From Magnetospirillum gryphiswaldense MSR-1 v2 (lineage in GTDB: Bacteria > Pseudomonadota > Alphaproteobacteria > Rhodospirillales > Magnetospirillaceae), in NCBI RefSeq assembly GCF_000513295.1, contig NC_023065.1:868001-932000 (forward strand): DNA of 64,000 nucleotides. The letters run 5' to 3'. Each line of letters begins with the position of its first letter. Positions within the stretch are counted from its first letter, which is position 1. Positions 28,838 to 36,629 of this stretch are shown here, piece by piece. Position numbers and translations under genes: made by a program. The notes under the pieces are model-generated. The model did not search any database and had not been told where the DNA came from. It saw nothing but the letters and a program-made list of their open reading frames with translations.

Positions 28838-31800
28838 TTACGGCAGCGCCCGCCCGTCGTCGCGCAGCCACACATACAGCGCCGGGATGACCAGCAAGGT
28901 CAGCGCCGTCGATGACAGCAAGCCGAATACCAGCGAGATGGCCAGACCCTGGAAGATGGGATCGGCCAGGATGAAGGCCGCGCCGATCATGGCCGCCGCA
29001 GCGGTCAGTGCGATGGGCTTGAACCGCGTCGCCCCCGAATCCAGCACGGCTTGACGGATGCTTGCCCCTTCACCCAACCGGTGGCGGATGAAATCCACCA
29101 GCAAGATGGAATTGCGGACGATGATGCCGGCCAGGGCGATGAAGCCGATCATGGAGGTGGCGGTGAACGGCGCCCCGAACAGCATGTGGCCGATGACGAT
29201 GCCGATCAGGGTCAAGGGCACCGGCACCAGGATGACCAAAGGCAGGCGGAAGCTGCCGAACTGGGCCACCACCAGCAGATAGATGCCGATGATGGCAACG
29301 CCGAAGGCAGCGCCCATGTCGCGGAAGGTGACATAGGTGATTTCCCATTCGCCGTCCCACAACAGCGTGGTCTTGCTCTCGTCCAGGGGCTGGCCGTGAT
29401 ACTTGACCTGGACGTTGGCGGGCAGATGGTCTTCCACCGCGAACATGCCGTAGATGGGGGCTTCGTAGCGCCCGGCCAACTCGGCCTGGACCATCTCGGC
29501 GTAGCGACCGTCACGGCGGAAAATGGGCGGACTGGCCGGTTCGTAGCTCACCTCGACCACGTCGCCCAGTTCGACCACGCCGCGACGCGACGGCACCGGG
29601 GTGGTGGCCAGCAATTCGCCCGGATGCTGGTCGGACTTGGCCAGGGCGATGACGATTTCCTTGGGATTGGCACCCTGGCCGCGATGGGAATAGCCGACGC
29701 GCACGCCGCCCATCAATGCCTGGATGGTGTCGTAGACCGCCTGTTGCTCGACGCCGTGGAATTCCAGCCGCTCTTGGTCGATGGACACCCGCAGGCGCTG
29801 CCACGGATGGGCCAGGGTGTCGTCGATATCGACGATGAAATCCACCTGCTCGAAGGCCTTGCGCACACGTAGCGCGGCGGCGCGACGGCTGTCGGCGTCG
29901 GGGCCATAGATTTCCGCCAGAAGCGTGGACAGTACCGGCGGGCCGGGCGGCACCTCGACCACCTTGAGGGCGGTGCCCGCCGGCTTGGCCAGATCGGCCA
30001 GACGCTGGCGCACATCCAGGGCGATATCGTGACTGGCGCGGCTGCGGTCATGGCGCGATTGCAGATTCAGTTGCAGATCGCCCATTTCCGGGCTGGTGCG
30101 CAGATAGGAGTGACGGACCAGACCGTTGAAGTTGAACGGCGCGGCGATACCGGCATGGGCCTGGATGCTGGTCAGCTCGGGCAGACCGGCCAGCTTGTTT
30201 GCGGCAGCCATCAGCACCCGTTCGGTGTCTTCCAGGGTCGAGCCTTCCGGCAGGTCGACCACCACCTGCACCTCGGATTTGTTGTCGAAGGGCAGCAGCT
30301 TCACCGTCACCGCCTTGAAGCCGAACATGGTCATGGACAACAGCGTGGCGATACTCACCCCTAGCAGCAGCTTTTTCGACCGCGACCGGCCCTGCAATAA
30401 CGGGGTGGCGAGGCGGCGATAGAATTCGCCCAGGCGGTCGGCGTGGCCGTGGCCACCGCTATTCTTCGACCGCCCGGCCACCTTCAGCAACAGCCACGGC
30501 GTGATGATGATGGCGACGAAGAACGAGAACATCATGGCCGACGACGCATTGGCCGGGATCGGGCTCATGTAGGGTCCCATCAGTCCCGACACGAACATCA
30601 TCGGCAGCAGGGCGGCGATGATGGTAAGGGTGGCGACGATGGTCGGGTTGCCCACTTCGGCCACCGCCTGTACCGCTACCTCGGCACGGTCGCCCTTGGG
30701 GTTCAGGCCCCAGCGCCGCACGATGTTTTCGACGACGACGATGGCGTCGTCGACCAGGATGCCGATGGAAAAGATCAGGGCGAACAGGCTGACGCGGTTG
30801 ATGGTGTAGCCCAGCAGATGGCTGGCGAACAGGGTCAGCAGGATGGTGGTGGGCACCACCAGGGCGACGACCACGCCTTCGCGCCAGCCCAAGGCCCAGG
30901 TGATCAGGGCGACGATGGACAAGGTGGCCAGGGCCAGATGGAACAGCAATTCATCGGCCTTGTCCGACGCCGTCTCGCCATAATTACGGGTGATGGTGAC
31001 ATCGACGGAATCGGGGATCAGCCGCCCGCGCACCTGTTCCAGCCGGGCCAGGGTTTCTTCCGCCACGGTGACAGCATTGGCACCGGCGCGCTTGGCGATG
31101 GCCAGGCTGACGCTGGGCAGCGCTTGGCCGTCGGCGATGTGCCATTCCCGCGCCTGGGGCTTTTCGCCGTCCACCACCACCTGGGCCACGTCCTTGACAT
31201 AGACCGGGCGACCGTCATGGGCCAACAGCAGCAGATTGCCGATATCGGGGATGCTGTTGAGGGTCTGGCCGGCGACCACCGGCAGATGCTGGCCGGCCTG
31301 CTGCACATGGCCGACCATGAACGAGCGGTTGGCGTTCTCGATCTTGGTGACCAATTGATTGAGGGTGATGCCGTACAGCGCCAGGGCCTCGGGGTCGGGT
31401 TCCACCCGCACCTGATCGCGGCGCCCGCCGACCATATAGCTTTGCCCGACATCATCGACCTTGACCAGTTCGTGCTGCAACTCCTCCGCCAGATTATAAA
31501 GGGCGTTGTCGTTCCAGCGCTCGGCCTGGGCCGGCTTGGCGGCGATGGTCAGCACCAGGATGGCGACGTCGTTGATGCCGCGTCCGACGATCAACGGTTC
31601 GGCCATGCCGTGGGGCAGGGCGCGCAGATTGGCGCGCACCTGCTCATGCACCCGCAAGATGGCGGCATCTTCCGAGGTGCCGACCTGGAAGCGGGCGGTG
31701 ACCACCACCTGATCGTCGCCGGTCTGGGAATAGACGTGCTCGACCGCGTCGATGCCCTTGACGATGTCTTCCAACGGCTTGGTCACCAGCTCGGCGGCGT

Positions 31801-31987
31801 CCACCGCCTTCAGGCCGTTGGCGGCGACCATGATGTCGACCATGGGCACGCTGATCTGCGGCTCTTCCTCGCGCGGCAGCGCCGACAGGGCGATGAAGCC
31901 CACCGCCAGCGAGGCCAGCAGCAGCAACGGCGTCAGCGGCGAGTGGATGAAGTGCTTGGCGATGGCGCCCGAGAGACCCAGCTTCAT
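28838..31987 (-). CDS. RND-family efflux permease (AcrB/HAE1-like)
   Basis: A 1049-residue inner-membrane proton-driven pump. Two halves each contain a large periplasmic loop and six membrane helices; the first helix follows a short basic N-terminus, and the helix-4 region carries the conserved FSIGILVDDAIVVVENIVRR block with paired Asp residues for proton translocation. LPREEEPQISVPMV and GFIALAGIIVRNSILLVDFI are further family signatures. The ATG at 31987 has GGTGAG upstream. The end of the adaptor gene overlaps its leader by a few bases. No outer-membrane factor is present here. Substrate unknown; see the regulatory palindrome at 32996. Confidence 0.93.
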   Translation of the reverse strand: MKLGLSGAIAKHFIHSPLTPLLLLASLAVGFIALSALPREEEPQISVPMVDIMVAANGLKAVDAAELVTKPLEDIVKGIDAVEHVYSQTGDDQVVVTARFQVGTSEDAAILRVHEQVRANLRALPHGMAEPLIVGRGINDVAILVLTIAAKPAQAERWNDNALYNLAEELQHELVKVDDVGQSYMVGGRRDQVRVEPDPEALALYGITLNQLVTKIENANRSFMVGHVQQAGQHLPVVAGQTLNSIPDIGNLLLLAHDGRPVYVKDVAQVVVDGEKPQAREWHIADGQALPSVSLAIAKRAGANAVTVAEETLARLEQVRGRLIPDSVDVTITRNYGETASDKADELLFHLALATLSIVALITWALGWREGVVVALVVPTTILLTLFASHLLGYTINRVSLFALIFSIGILVDDAIVVVENIVRRWGLNPKGDRAEVAVQAVAEVGNPTIVATLTIIAALLPMMFVSGLMGPYMSPIPANASSAMMFSFFVAIIITPWLLLKVAGRSKNSGGHGHADRLGEFYRRLATPLLQGRSRSKKLLLGVSIATLLSMTMFGFKAVTVKLLPFDNKSEVQVVVDLPEGSTLEDTERVLMAAANKLAGLPELTSIQAHAGIAAPFNFNGLVRHSYLRTSPEMGDLQLNLQSRHDRSRASHDIALDVRQRLADLAKPAGTALKVVEVPPGPPVLSTLLAEIYGPDADSRRAAALRVRKAFEQVDFIVDIDDTLAHPWQRLRVSIDQERLEFHGVEQQAVYDTIQALMGGVRVGYSHRGQGANPKEIVIALAKSDQHPGELLATTPVPSRRGVVELGDVVEVSYEPASPPIFRRDGRYAEMVQAELAGRYEAPIYGMFAVEDHLPANVQVKYHGQPLDESKTTLLWDGEWEITYVTFRDMGAAFGVAIIGIYLLVVAQFGSFRLPLVILVPVPLTLIGIVIGHMLFGAPFTATSMIGFIALAGIIVRNSILLVDFIRHRLGEGASIRQAVLDSGATRFKPIALTAAAAMIGAAFILADPIFQGLAISLVFGLLSSTALTLLVIPALYVWLRDDGRALP

Positions 31988-31992
31988 GGCGC

Positions 31993-32958
31993 TCACCACG
32001 TCACCACGTCGCCATCGCGCAGGCCCGACAGCACCTCGACGCTGTCATCCTCGGCGTGGCCCAATTGCACCACCACCGCGCCCACATCCTTGACGGTGAC
32101 GAAATCCAGACCGAAGCGGCGGCTGATGGCGGCACGCGGCACCACCAGGGCCGGGCGGCTGCCGGTGGAGACATGAACCGGTACTCGCTCGCCGACGAAG
32201 AAATCACCCAAGCCTTCCACCGCCACGTCGGCCATCACCCGGCCATCCTCTATACGCGGATAGACCTGACGGACGCTGCCCAGGCGTGCTGGCGTGGTGC
32301 TGGCGGCCAGCGAGCGCGGCCCCACCTGCACCTTGTCGCCGACCTTGATGAAGCGGGCATGGCGTTCCGGCAGGGCCATGCGCAGGATGTAATTCTCGGC
32401 GGCGATGGTGGCGATGGTCTCGCCGGCCATGACCACGCTGCCTTGGGTCACATGCACCTTCAGCACCCGGCCCGAGGCCGGGGCCAGCACCGCGCCTTCA
32501 CCGGAGCGTTCGGCGCTGACCTGCTTTTCCGCCCGCAGCGCGGCGATGGTGCGTGCCGCCACGTCCAGGCGGGTGCGGGCATTGTCGACCCGGGCCTGGG
32601 TGGCGGCGCCCTTGGCCAGCAGATCACCCGAGCGGCGGAATTCGATTTCGGCCAGATCGCGCTCGGCCTCGGCGCCCTTCAGCCGGGCGTCGATGCCGGC
32701 GGTGGCTAAAGCCAGCTTGGGGTCGCCGATGGTGGCAATGCGGGCACCGGCCTCGACCTGGGCGCCTTCGTCCACCAGCAGGCCGGAAACGGTGCCGGTG
32801 ATGCGGGCGCGGGCCAGCACCTCGTCGACGCTTTCCACCGTGGCGAACACCGCCTTCAAATCCTCCATCTGCCCGGTCTTCACCGTCATTTCCCCGGCCA
32901 AAGCGGGCAGGGCGGCGGCAAGGACAAAGGCGAAAACGGGCAGGGCGGATTTCAGCAT
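31993..32958 (-). CDS. RND efflux periplasmic adaptor (membrane fusion protein)
   Basis: A 321-residue HlyD/AcrA-type adaptor with a signal peptide (MLKSALPVFAFVLAAALPALAG). It has a lipoyl half-motif (ARITGTVSGLLVDEGAQVEAGARIATI), a helical hairpin (about residues 90-160), the second lipoyl half (GAVLAPASGRVLKVHVTQGSVVMAGETIATI), and beta-barrel and membrane-proximal domains. No lipobox Cys is present. The ATG at 32958 follows GGAGCC. It is translated together with the downstream permease; the divergent DUF2892 gene shares its control region. Confidence 0.92.
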   Translation of the reverse strand: MLKSALPVFAFVLAAALPALAGEMTVKTGQMEDLKAVFATVESVDEVLARARITGTVSGLLVDEGAQVEAGARIATIGDPKLALATAGIDARLKGAEAERDLAEIEFRRSGDLLAKGAATQARVDNARTRLDVAARTIAALRAEKQVSAERSGEGAVLAPASGRVLKVHVTQGSVVMAGETIATIAAENYILRMALPERHARFIKVGDKVQVGPRSLAASTTPARLGSVRQVYPRIEDGRVMADVAVEGLGDFFVGERVPVHVSTGSRPALVVPRAAISRRFGLDFVTVKDVGAVVVQLGHAEDDSVEVLSGLRDGDVVTW

Positions 32959-32984
32959 GGATCGGGGCTCCGGTGGCAACACCC

Positions 32985-33017
32985 TTGACGTATATATTAG
33001 ATTCAACTAATTAACAA
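32985..33017. promoter_or_regulatory. Overlapping divergent promoters around a palindromic operator
   Basis: The palindrome ATTAG-N6-CTAAT (32996-33011) sits between back-to-back promoter elements. Rightward: TTGACG (32985-32990), 17-base spacer, TAATTA (33008-33013). Leftward: TTGTTA (33017-33012), 17-base spacer, TATACG (32994-32989). A repressor bound here would block both the RND operon and the DUF2892 gene. The layout resembles ArsR-family (BigR/SqrR/YgaV-type) control, but no regulator gene lies in the window. Confidence 0.65.
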
Positions 33018-33060
33018 GGGCCGGAGCTATGGCTCCACCCCATTTCAAGGAAGACCTGCC

Positions 33061-33264
33061 ATGTCCATCGATCGCGTCGTTTTCGCCTTTGCCGGTTTCG
33101 TCATCCTGGCCAGCCTGGCTTTGTCGCAGGTGCATTCGGTCTATTGGCTGCTGATGACCGCCTTTGTCGGCCTCAACATGTTCCAGGCGGCCTTCACCGG
33201 CTTTTGCCCGCTGGCCATGATCCTGAAGAAGCTGGGCGTGCAGCCCGGCTGCGCCTTCAACTGA
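33061..33264 (+). CDS. DUF2892 (YgaP-like transmembrane) protein
   Basis: A 67-residue inner-membrane protein with two hydrophobic helices (about 7-24 and 28-45) and a conserved [16 protein letters not shown] stretch, the DUF2892 signature. This domain is the membrane anchor of YgaP rhodaneses and often occurs alone in sulfur or persulfide-stress gene sets. It carries two cysteines (FCPL and PGCAF) near the C-terminus. It is transcribed away from the RND operon from the shared operator region. Confidence 0.88.
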   Translation: MSIDRVVFAFAGFVILASLALSQVHSVYWLLMTAFVGLNMFQAAFTGFCPLAMILKKLGVQPGCAFN

Positions 33265-33269
33265 CCGGA

Positions 33270-33300
33270 AAAGCGGCCTTGGTCAGCCCAAGGCCGCTTT
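33270..33300. terminator. Hairpin terminator shared by convergent genes
   Basis: A perfect 13-bp stem (33270-33282 with 33288-33300) has AAA at one end and TTT at the other, so it can work in both directions. The stop codon of the M48 protease gene (33283-33285) lies in the loop, so the hairpin covers the last codons of that gene. Confidence 0.75.
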
Positions 33301-34131
33301 CAGCTCGCGCCAGCCCGAGCTGTCGGCGGTGCCGCTGCTTCTGACTTTGGCGGCGGCTTCCTCGATCTTGGCGATGCGTTCCAGCGTGCCTGGATGGGTG
33401 GAAAACAGCGAGGTGGTTTCCGTCGTCGCTTCCGGGTACAGCCGGTCCAAAGTGTGGAAGAAATCGTCGGCCTTGGCCGGATCATAGCCGGTACGGGCGA
33501 AAATCTTCAAAATATGGGCGTCGGCGGCGAATTCGTTGTCGCGGGAATAGCCCGACAGGACCAGCGAATAAAGCGGCCCTTCCAGCGCCGTCAGCACTTG
33601 GGCGCCGATGGCCCCGGCCCCGCCCATCCAGGCGACCAGGGCTTCCTTGCCGATGGCGCCGGCGCTTTGCAGCAGGGTCTGGTTGCGAATCTGCGACAGG
33701 CCGTGGCCCAGATCGGCATGACCGATCTCATGGGCGATGACCGAGGCCAACTCGTCCGGCGTCCGGCATTGTTTGACCAGGGCGCTGTTGATGGCCATCT
33801 TGCCGCCGGGCAAGGCCCAGGCGTTGACCTGATCATTTTTCACCAGCGACACTTCCCAGGCCAGGCCTTGGCGGTCGGCGGCATCCATCAGCGGCTGGGC
33901 GAAGCGGCGCAACGCCTCTTGCGCATTGCGGTCGGGGTACAGGCCGCCCGATTTCTTCAGGTAATCCTGATAATAGGTTTCCCCCATCTTGATCTCGTCG
34001 GCCTCGCCCGAGGTATAGGCGCTGACCACGCTGGCGGCGCCTTGGACCAGATTGCCCAGGCTGAACTGGGCATGGGCGGGGGCGGCGATGGCGCTGGCGG
34101 CCAAACCGGCCAGGACGGAACGGCGTTGCAT
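33283..34131 (-). CDS. M48-family metalloprotease (exported)
   Basis: A 282-residue zinc protease with a Tat- or Sec-type N-terminus (MQRRSVLAGLAASAIAAPAHA; the leading RR favours Tat). The active site is HEIGHADLGH (HExxH) with the downstream ligand Glu in DNEFAADAH. The LALPGGKMAIN-like block (NAWALPGGKMAINSALV) is typical of the YggG/LoiP group. It should be periplasmic and act in envelope protein quality control. The start at 34131 begins the signal peptide. The stop lies in a terminator hairpin. Confidence 0.9.
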   Translation of the reverse strand: MQRRSVLAGLAASAIAAPAHAQFSLGNLVQGAASVVSAYTSGEADEIKMGETYYQDYLKKSGGLYPDRNAQEALRRFAQPLMDAADRQGLAWEVSLVKNDQVNAWALPGGKMAINSALVKQCRTPDELASVIAHEIGHADLGHGLSQIRNQTLLQSAGAIGKEALVAWMGGAGAIGAQVLTALEGPLYSLVLSGYSRDNEFAADAHILKIFARTGYDPAKADDFFHTLDRLYPEATTETTSLFSTHPGTLERIAKIEEAAAKVRSSGTADSSGWRELKAALG

Positions 34132-34331
34132 GGGATGAGCCTTTAACCTTTTTTGATTGAGTGATGGGCGATAGTGAACCAGATGCCGCGTCGCGTCCAC
34201 CGCATCGGCGGTGTCATCCTTGTGCCATTTTACCGTGACACGGCGTCACAAACTGATTCACACCACTACACCTAAGGTCTTTGGCTTTGGGTATATTCGT
34301 ATCGAATGATGCAGCAATCGGTCAGGGTCCA

Positions 34332-34547
34332 ATGTCCTTCGCTCACGAACATCACGACAGCCAATGCTACCCGCCGCGGGTCGAGCTGGCCGCCGCGCAT
34401 GTGGATCGCGGCGAATGGGCATGCGGTCTGGCCATCGCCAACGGCCTGATCAAATGCGCATCGGCCGGCGGCTGCCCGCGCCAGGGCGATTGCAGCCATG
34501 CCGCCCAGCGCATGATGACCGTCATCAAGACCATGCTGAACGGCTGA
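34332..34547 (+). CDS. Small cysteine-rich hypothetical protein
   Basis: A 71-residue protein with His-rich front (MSFAHEHHDSQCYPPR) and five cysteines (C12, C31, C42, C48, C53 approximately; one pair in GGCPRQGDCSH). The pattern suggests a metal site or disulfides, but no family was recognised. The ATG at 34332 is chosen over a longer frame starting at 34281. Codon use is like the neighbours. Confidence 0.55.
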   Translation: MSFAHEHHDSQCYPPRVELAAAHVDRGEWACGLAIANGLIKCASAGGCPRQGDCSHAAQRMMTVIKTMLNG

Positions 34548-34671
34548 TCGCGGCGCTTTACTGACCCGTCAAAAAGTCCTCAGCTTGGCTAGGTGTATTT
34601 TTTTCCGCTGATTTAAATGGGGAAAATAGGCTTGAGGTGGCCCTGCGCCTATTCGTCGCTTTTACGTTTTA

Positions 34672-34805
34672 CCGCCTTTGCCGTGCAAAGGCGGGAGAAA
34701 CACTGAAACCCGCGCGGAAAGCTTGCTTGAGCACGGGTTTACACCTTGGAAATCGGGGGAAAGTACACCGAGGCAAAGCCGAGGGACTTTTTCACGGGCA
34801 AAGCT
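34672..34805. ncRNA. Candidate structured non-coding region
   Basis: Three stem-loops in 130 bases: a perfect 10-bp stem (34672-34681 with 34685-34694, loop CGT); AAACCCG paired with CGGGTTT around 34708-34742, with an inner AAGC/GCTT stem; and CGGG/CCCG around an AAAGCTTT palindrome near 34795-34815. The segment has no convincing open frame and separates a small Cys-rich gene from the convergent bacteriohemerythrin gene. It may be a small RNA or two terminators. Confidence 0.35.
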
Positions 34806-35198
34806 TTAATCCCGGTTCAGATGATGGAAGATCTTCAGGTCTTCCTCGACGATGTGGCGGTACAGCCAGATATTGAGGAAATGCTCGACATCGGCGGCGC
34901 TGCGCTCGTTGCTGCCCATGGCCACTTCCTCGCGGAATTCGCTGATTTCCTCCAGCAAGGCGCGGTGCAGGCGTTCATGCACCGTCCAGGTGGGCAGGTG
35001 GATGTTGCGCATCACCCGTTCCTCGTGAGCGAAATGGTCCGAGACCATTTCAATCAGCACATCCAACCCGGCCAGCAACTGGCGACGATCCAGCCCGCCA
35101 TGGACGGCGGCGAAGAATTTTTCCACCTGCGCAATCAAGTCCTGATGCTGCTGATCGATGGAGTTGACGTCGGTGCTCAGGCTTTCTTTCCACGTCAT
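34806..35198 (-). CDS. Bacteriohemerythrin
   Basis: A 130-residue O2-binding di-iron protein. All seven ligand positions are visible: H in DQQHQDLI, HFAHEERVM, HERLHRALL, and HIVEEDLKI. The start MTWKES (ATG 35198) has GAGGA 9 bases upstream, while ATG 35207 lies directly on the ribosome binding site. It is a single-domain protein, distinct from the C-terminal hemerythrin of the 24173 fusion. It may store or sense oxygen. It is divergent from the binding protein at 35347. Confidence 0.93.
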   Translation of the reverse strand: MTWKESLSTDVNSIDQQHQDLIAQVEKFFAAVHGGLDRRQLLAGLDVLIEMVSDHFAHEERVMRNIHLPTWTVHERLHRALLEEISEFREEVAMGSNERSAADVEHFLNIWLYRHIVEEDLKIFHHLNRD

Positions 35199-35346
35199 CA
35201 GCAACATTCCTCAATGTTTGAAATGCTTTTAAATTGAAGCGGCAATGATTTGCAATGCTTTCCTACCTAGGCGCAAAACCCATGCCGCATAAGCATGATT
35301 CGGGCTATGATCGCCGCTCGCTTTTATGGGATTACCGGGTGCAGTG

Positions 35347-36489
35347 ATGAAATTTTTGAGGGTGTTGCTTGCCGCGTCGGTGTTTTCACTTGCCGCCCAG
35401 CCTGCCATGGCCGTTGACCCCATCCGCATCGGCTCGTTCCTGTCCGCCACCGGGGTGATGTCGCCCATGGGCGACCCGGAAAAGAAGACGCTGGAAATGG
35501 AAGTGGCGCGGATCAACGCCCAAGGCGGCGTGCTGGGCCGCCCGTTGGAACTGGTGTTCTACGATGACGGTTCGGTGCCGGAGAAAGCGGTGGTGGCGGC
35601 CAAGCGGCTGATCGAATCCGACCGGGTCGATGTGATCATCGGCGGTTCGGGTACGCCCACCAGTCTGACAGTGCTGCCCATGATGGACAAGGCCGAGATG
35701 CCGTTTCTGTCCCTGGGCGGCGGTGTCGCCATCATCGAGCCGGTGCGCAAATGGACCTTCAAGGTGCCGCAAACCGACCGGTTGGCGGCACAGAAGGTCT
35801 ATGGCGACATGCAGCGGCGCGGCCTGTCCAAGATCGCCCTGTTGTCGGAAAATGTCGGCTTCGGCAAATCGGGCCGCACCCAGTGCCTGGAATTGGCGGC
35901 CAGCCATGGCATGGAAATCGTCGCCGACGAAACCTATGGCCCGCGCGATCCCGACGTCACCGTGCAACTGACCCGTATCCGCGCCACCCCCGGTGTGCAG
36001 GCGTTGTTCGTGTTCGGCACCGGGCAGGGACCGGCGGTGGTCACCCGCAACATCCGCCAGCTTGATTTGCAGATGCCGGTCTATCAATCGCACGGCGTGG
36101 CGTCGAAGGACTTCCTGCGGCTGGTGGGCAAGGCCGCCGACGGCATGCGGCTGCCGTCCTCGCCCCTTGCCATCGTCGACGTGCTGCCCGACAGTGACCG
36201 GCAAAAGCCGGTGCTGGCCGCCTTCAAACGCGATTTCGAGACCAGGACCGGCGATGAGGTCAGCATGATGGCCGGCCATTCCTGGGATGCGCTGTATCTG
36301 TATGTGGATGCGGTCAAGCGCGCCAATACCACCGACAAGGCCCGCGTGCGTGATGAAATCGAACGCACCCGGGGCTTTGTCGGCCAGGGCGGCATCTTCA
36401 CCCTGTCGCCCAGCGATCACATGGGGCTGACCCTGGATTCCTTGCACATGGTGGAAATCCAGGGCGGCGACTGGAAGCTGGTGGAATGA
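35347..36489 (+). CDS. Branched-chain amino-acid-type ABC transporter substrate-binding protein (orphan)
   Basis: A 380-residue periplasmic protein with a signal peptide (MKFLRVLLAASVFSLAAQPAMA). It is of the Leu/Ile/Val-binding (Peripla_BP_6) type: DPIRIGSFLSATGVMSPMGD, NAQGGVLGRPLELVFYDDGS, IIGGSGTPTSL, and HSWDALYLYVDAV. No permease or ATPase genes lie nearby, so it either serves a transporter elsewhere or acts as a sensor partner. The ATG at 35347 begins the signal peptide. Confidence 0.9.
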   Translation: MKFLRVLLAASVFSLAAQPAMAVDPIRIGSFLSATGVMSPMGDPEKKTLEMEVARINAQGGVLGRPLELVFYDDGSVPEKAVVAAKRLIESDRVDVIIGGSGTPTSLTVLPMMDKAEMPFLSLGGGVAIIEPVRKWTFKVPQTDRLAAQKVYGDMQRRGLSKIALLSENVGFGKSGRTQCLELAASHGMEIVADETYGPRDPDVTVQLTRIRATPGVQALFVFGTGQGPAVVTRNIRQLDLQMPVYQSHGVASKDFLRLVGKAADGMRLPSSPLAIVDVLPDSDRQKPVLAAFKRDFETRTGDEVSMMAGHSWDALYLYVDAVKRANTTDKARVRDEIERTRGFVGQGGIFTLSPSDHMGLTLDSLHMVEIQGGDWKLVE

Positions 36490-36525
36490 TTAGACTTGTT
36501 TCAGCTAAAGCAGAAACAAGTCTAA
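36490..36525. terminator. Perfect 13-bp inverted repeat after binding-protein gene
   Basis: The arms are 36490-36502 and 36513-36525 with a 10-base loop; the stem is A/T-rich and begins one base after the TGA stop. No T-run follows, so it is either a terminator of unusual type or a transposable-element remnant. Confidence 0.6.
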
Positions 36526-36536
36526 ACCTTATAAAT

Positions 36537-36628
36537 GGCCCGTGACGGGCCGCTCAGGCGCCGCTGTGTGCGAAGCACACGTCTGTGACTCCCGGCTTAT
36601 CGCATGTCCACGCTTCGCGTGAAAATGC
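36537..36628. repeat. Cluster of three small hairpins, possible intergenic repeat
   Basis: Stem-loops at 36537-36551 (GGCCCGT/ACGGGCC, 1-base loop), 36566-36580 (GTGTGC/GCACAC, loop GAA) and 36602-36628 (CACGC/GCGTG, loop TTC, outer GCAT/ATGC). The first hairpin shares its core with one at 3186-3198 after nrdJ. It looks like a REP-type element. Confidence 0.5.
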
Positions 36629-36629
36629 T

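Noticed and set aside
30443-32176. 577-residue rightward open frame inside the RND operon
   Set aside because: His/Gln/Gly-rich low-complexity translation typical of antisense frames; the RND frame is well supported.
34760-34790. Possible c-di-GMP-I (GEMM) riboswitch
   Set aside because: Only a short GCAAAGCC-like match is present; the other conserved parts (GGGCAAACC, CCTAAACC and the GGTAGCGGGG segment) are absent, and it is not upstream of a gene on that strand.
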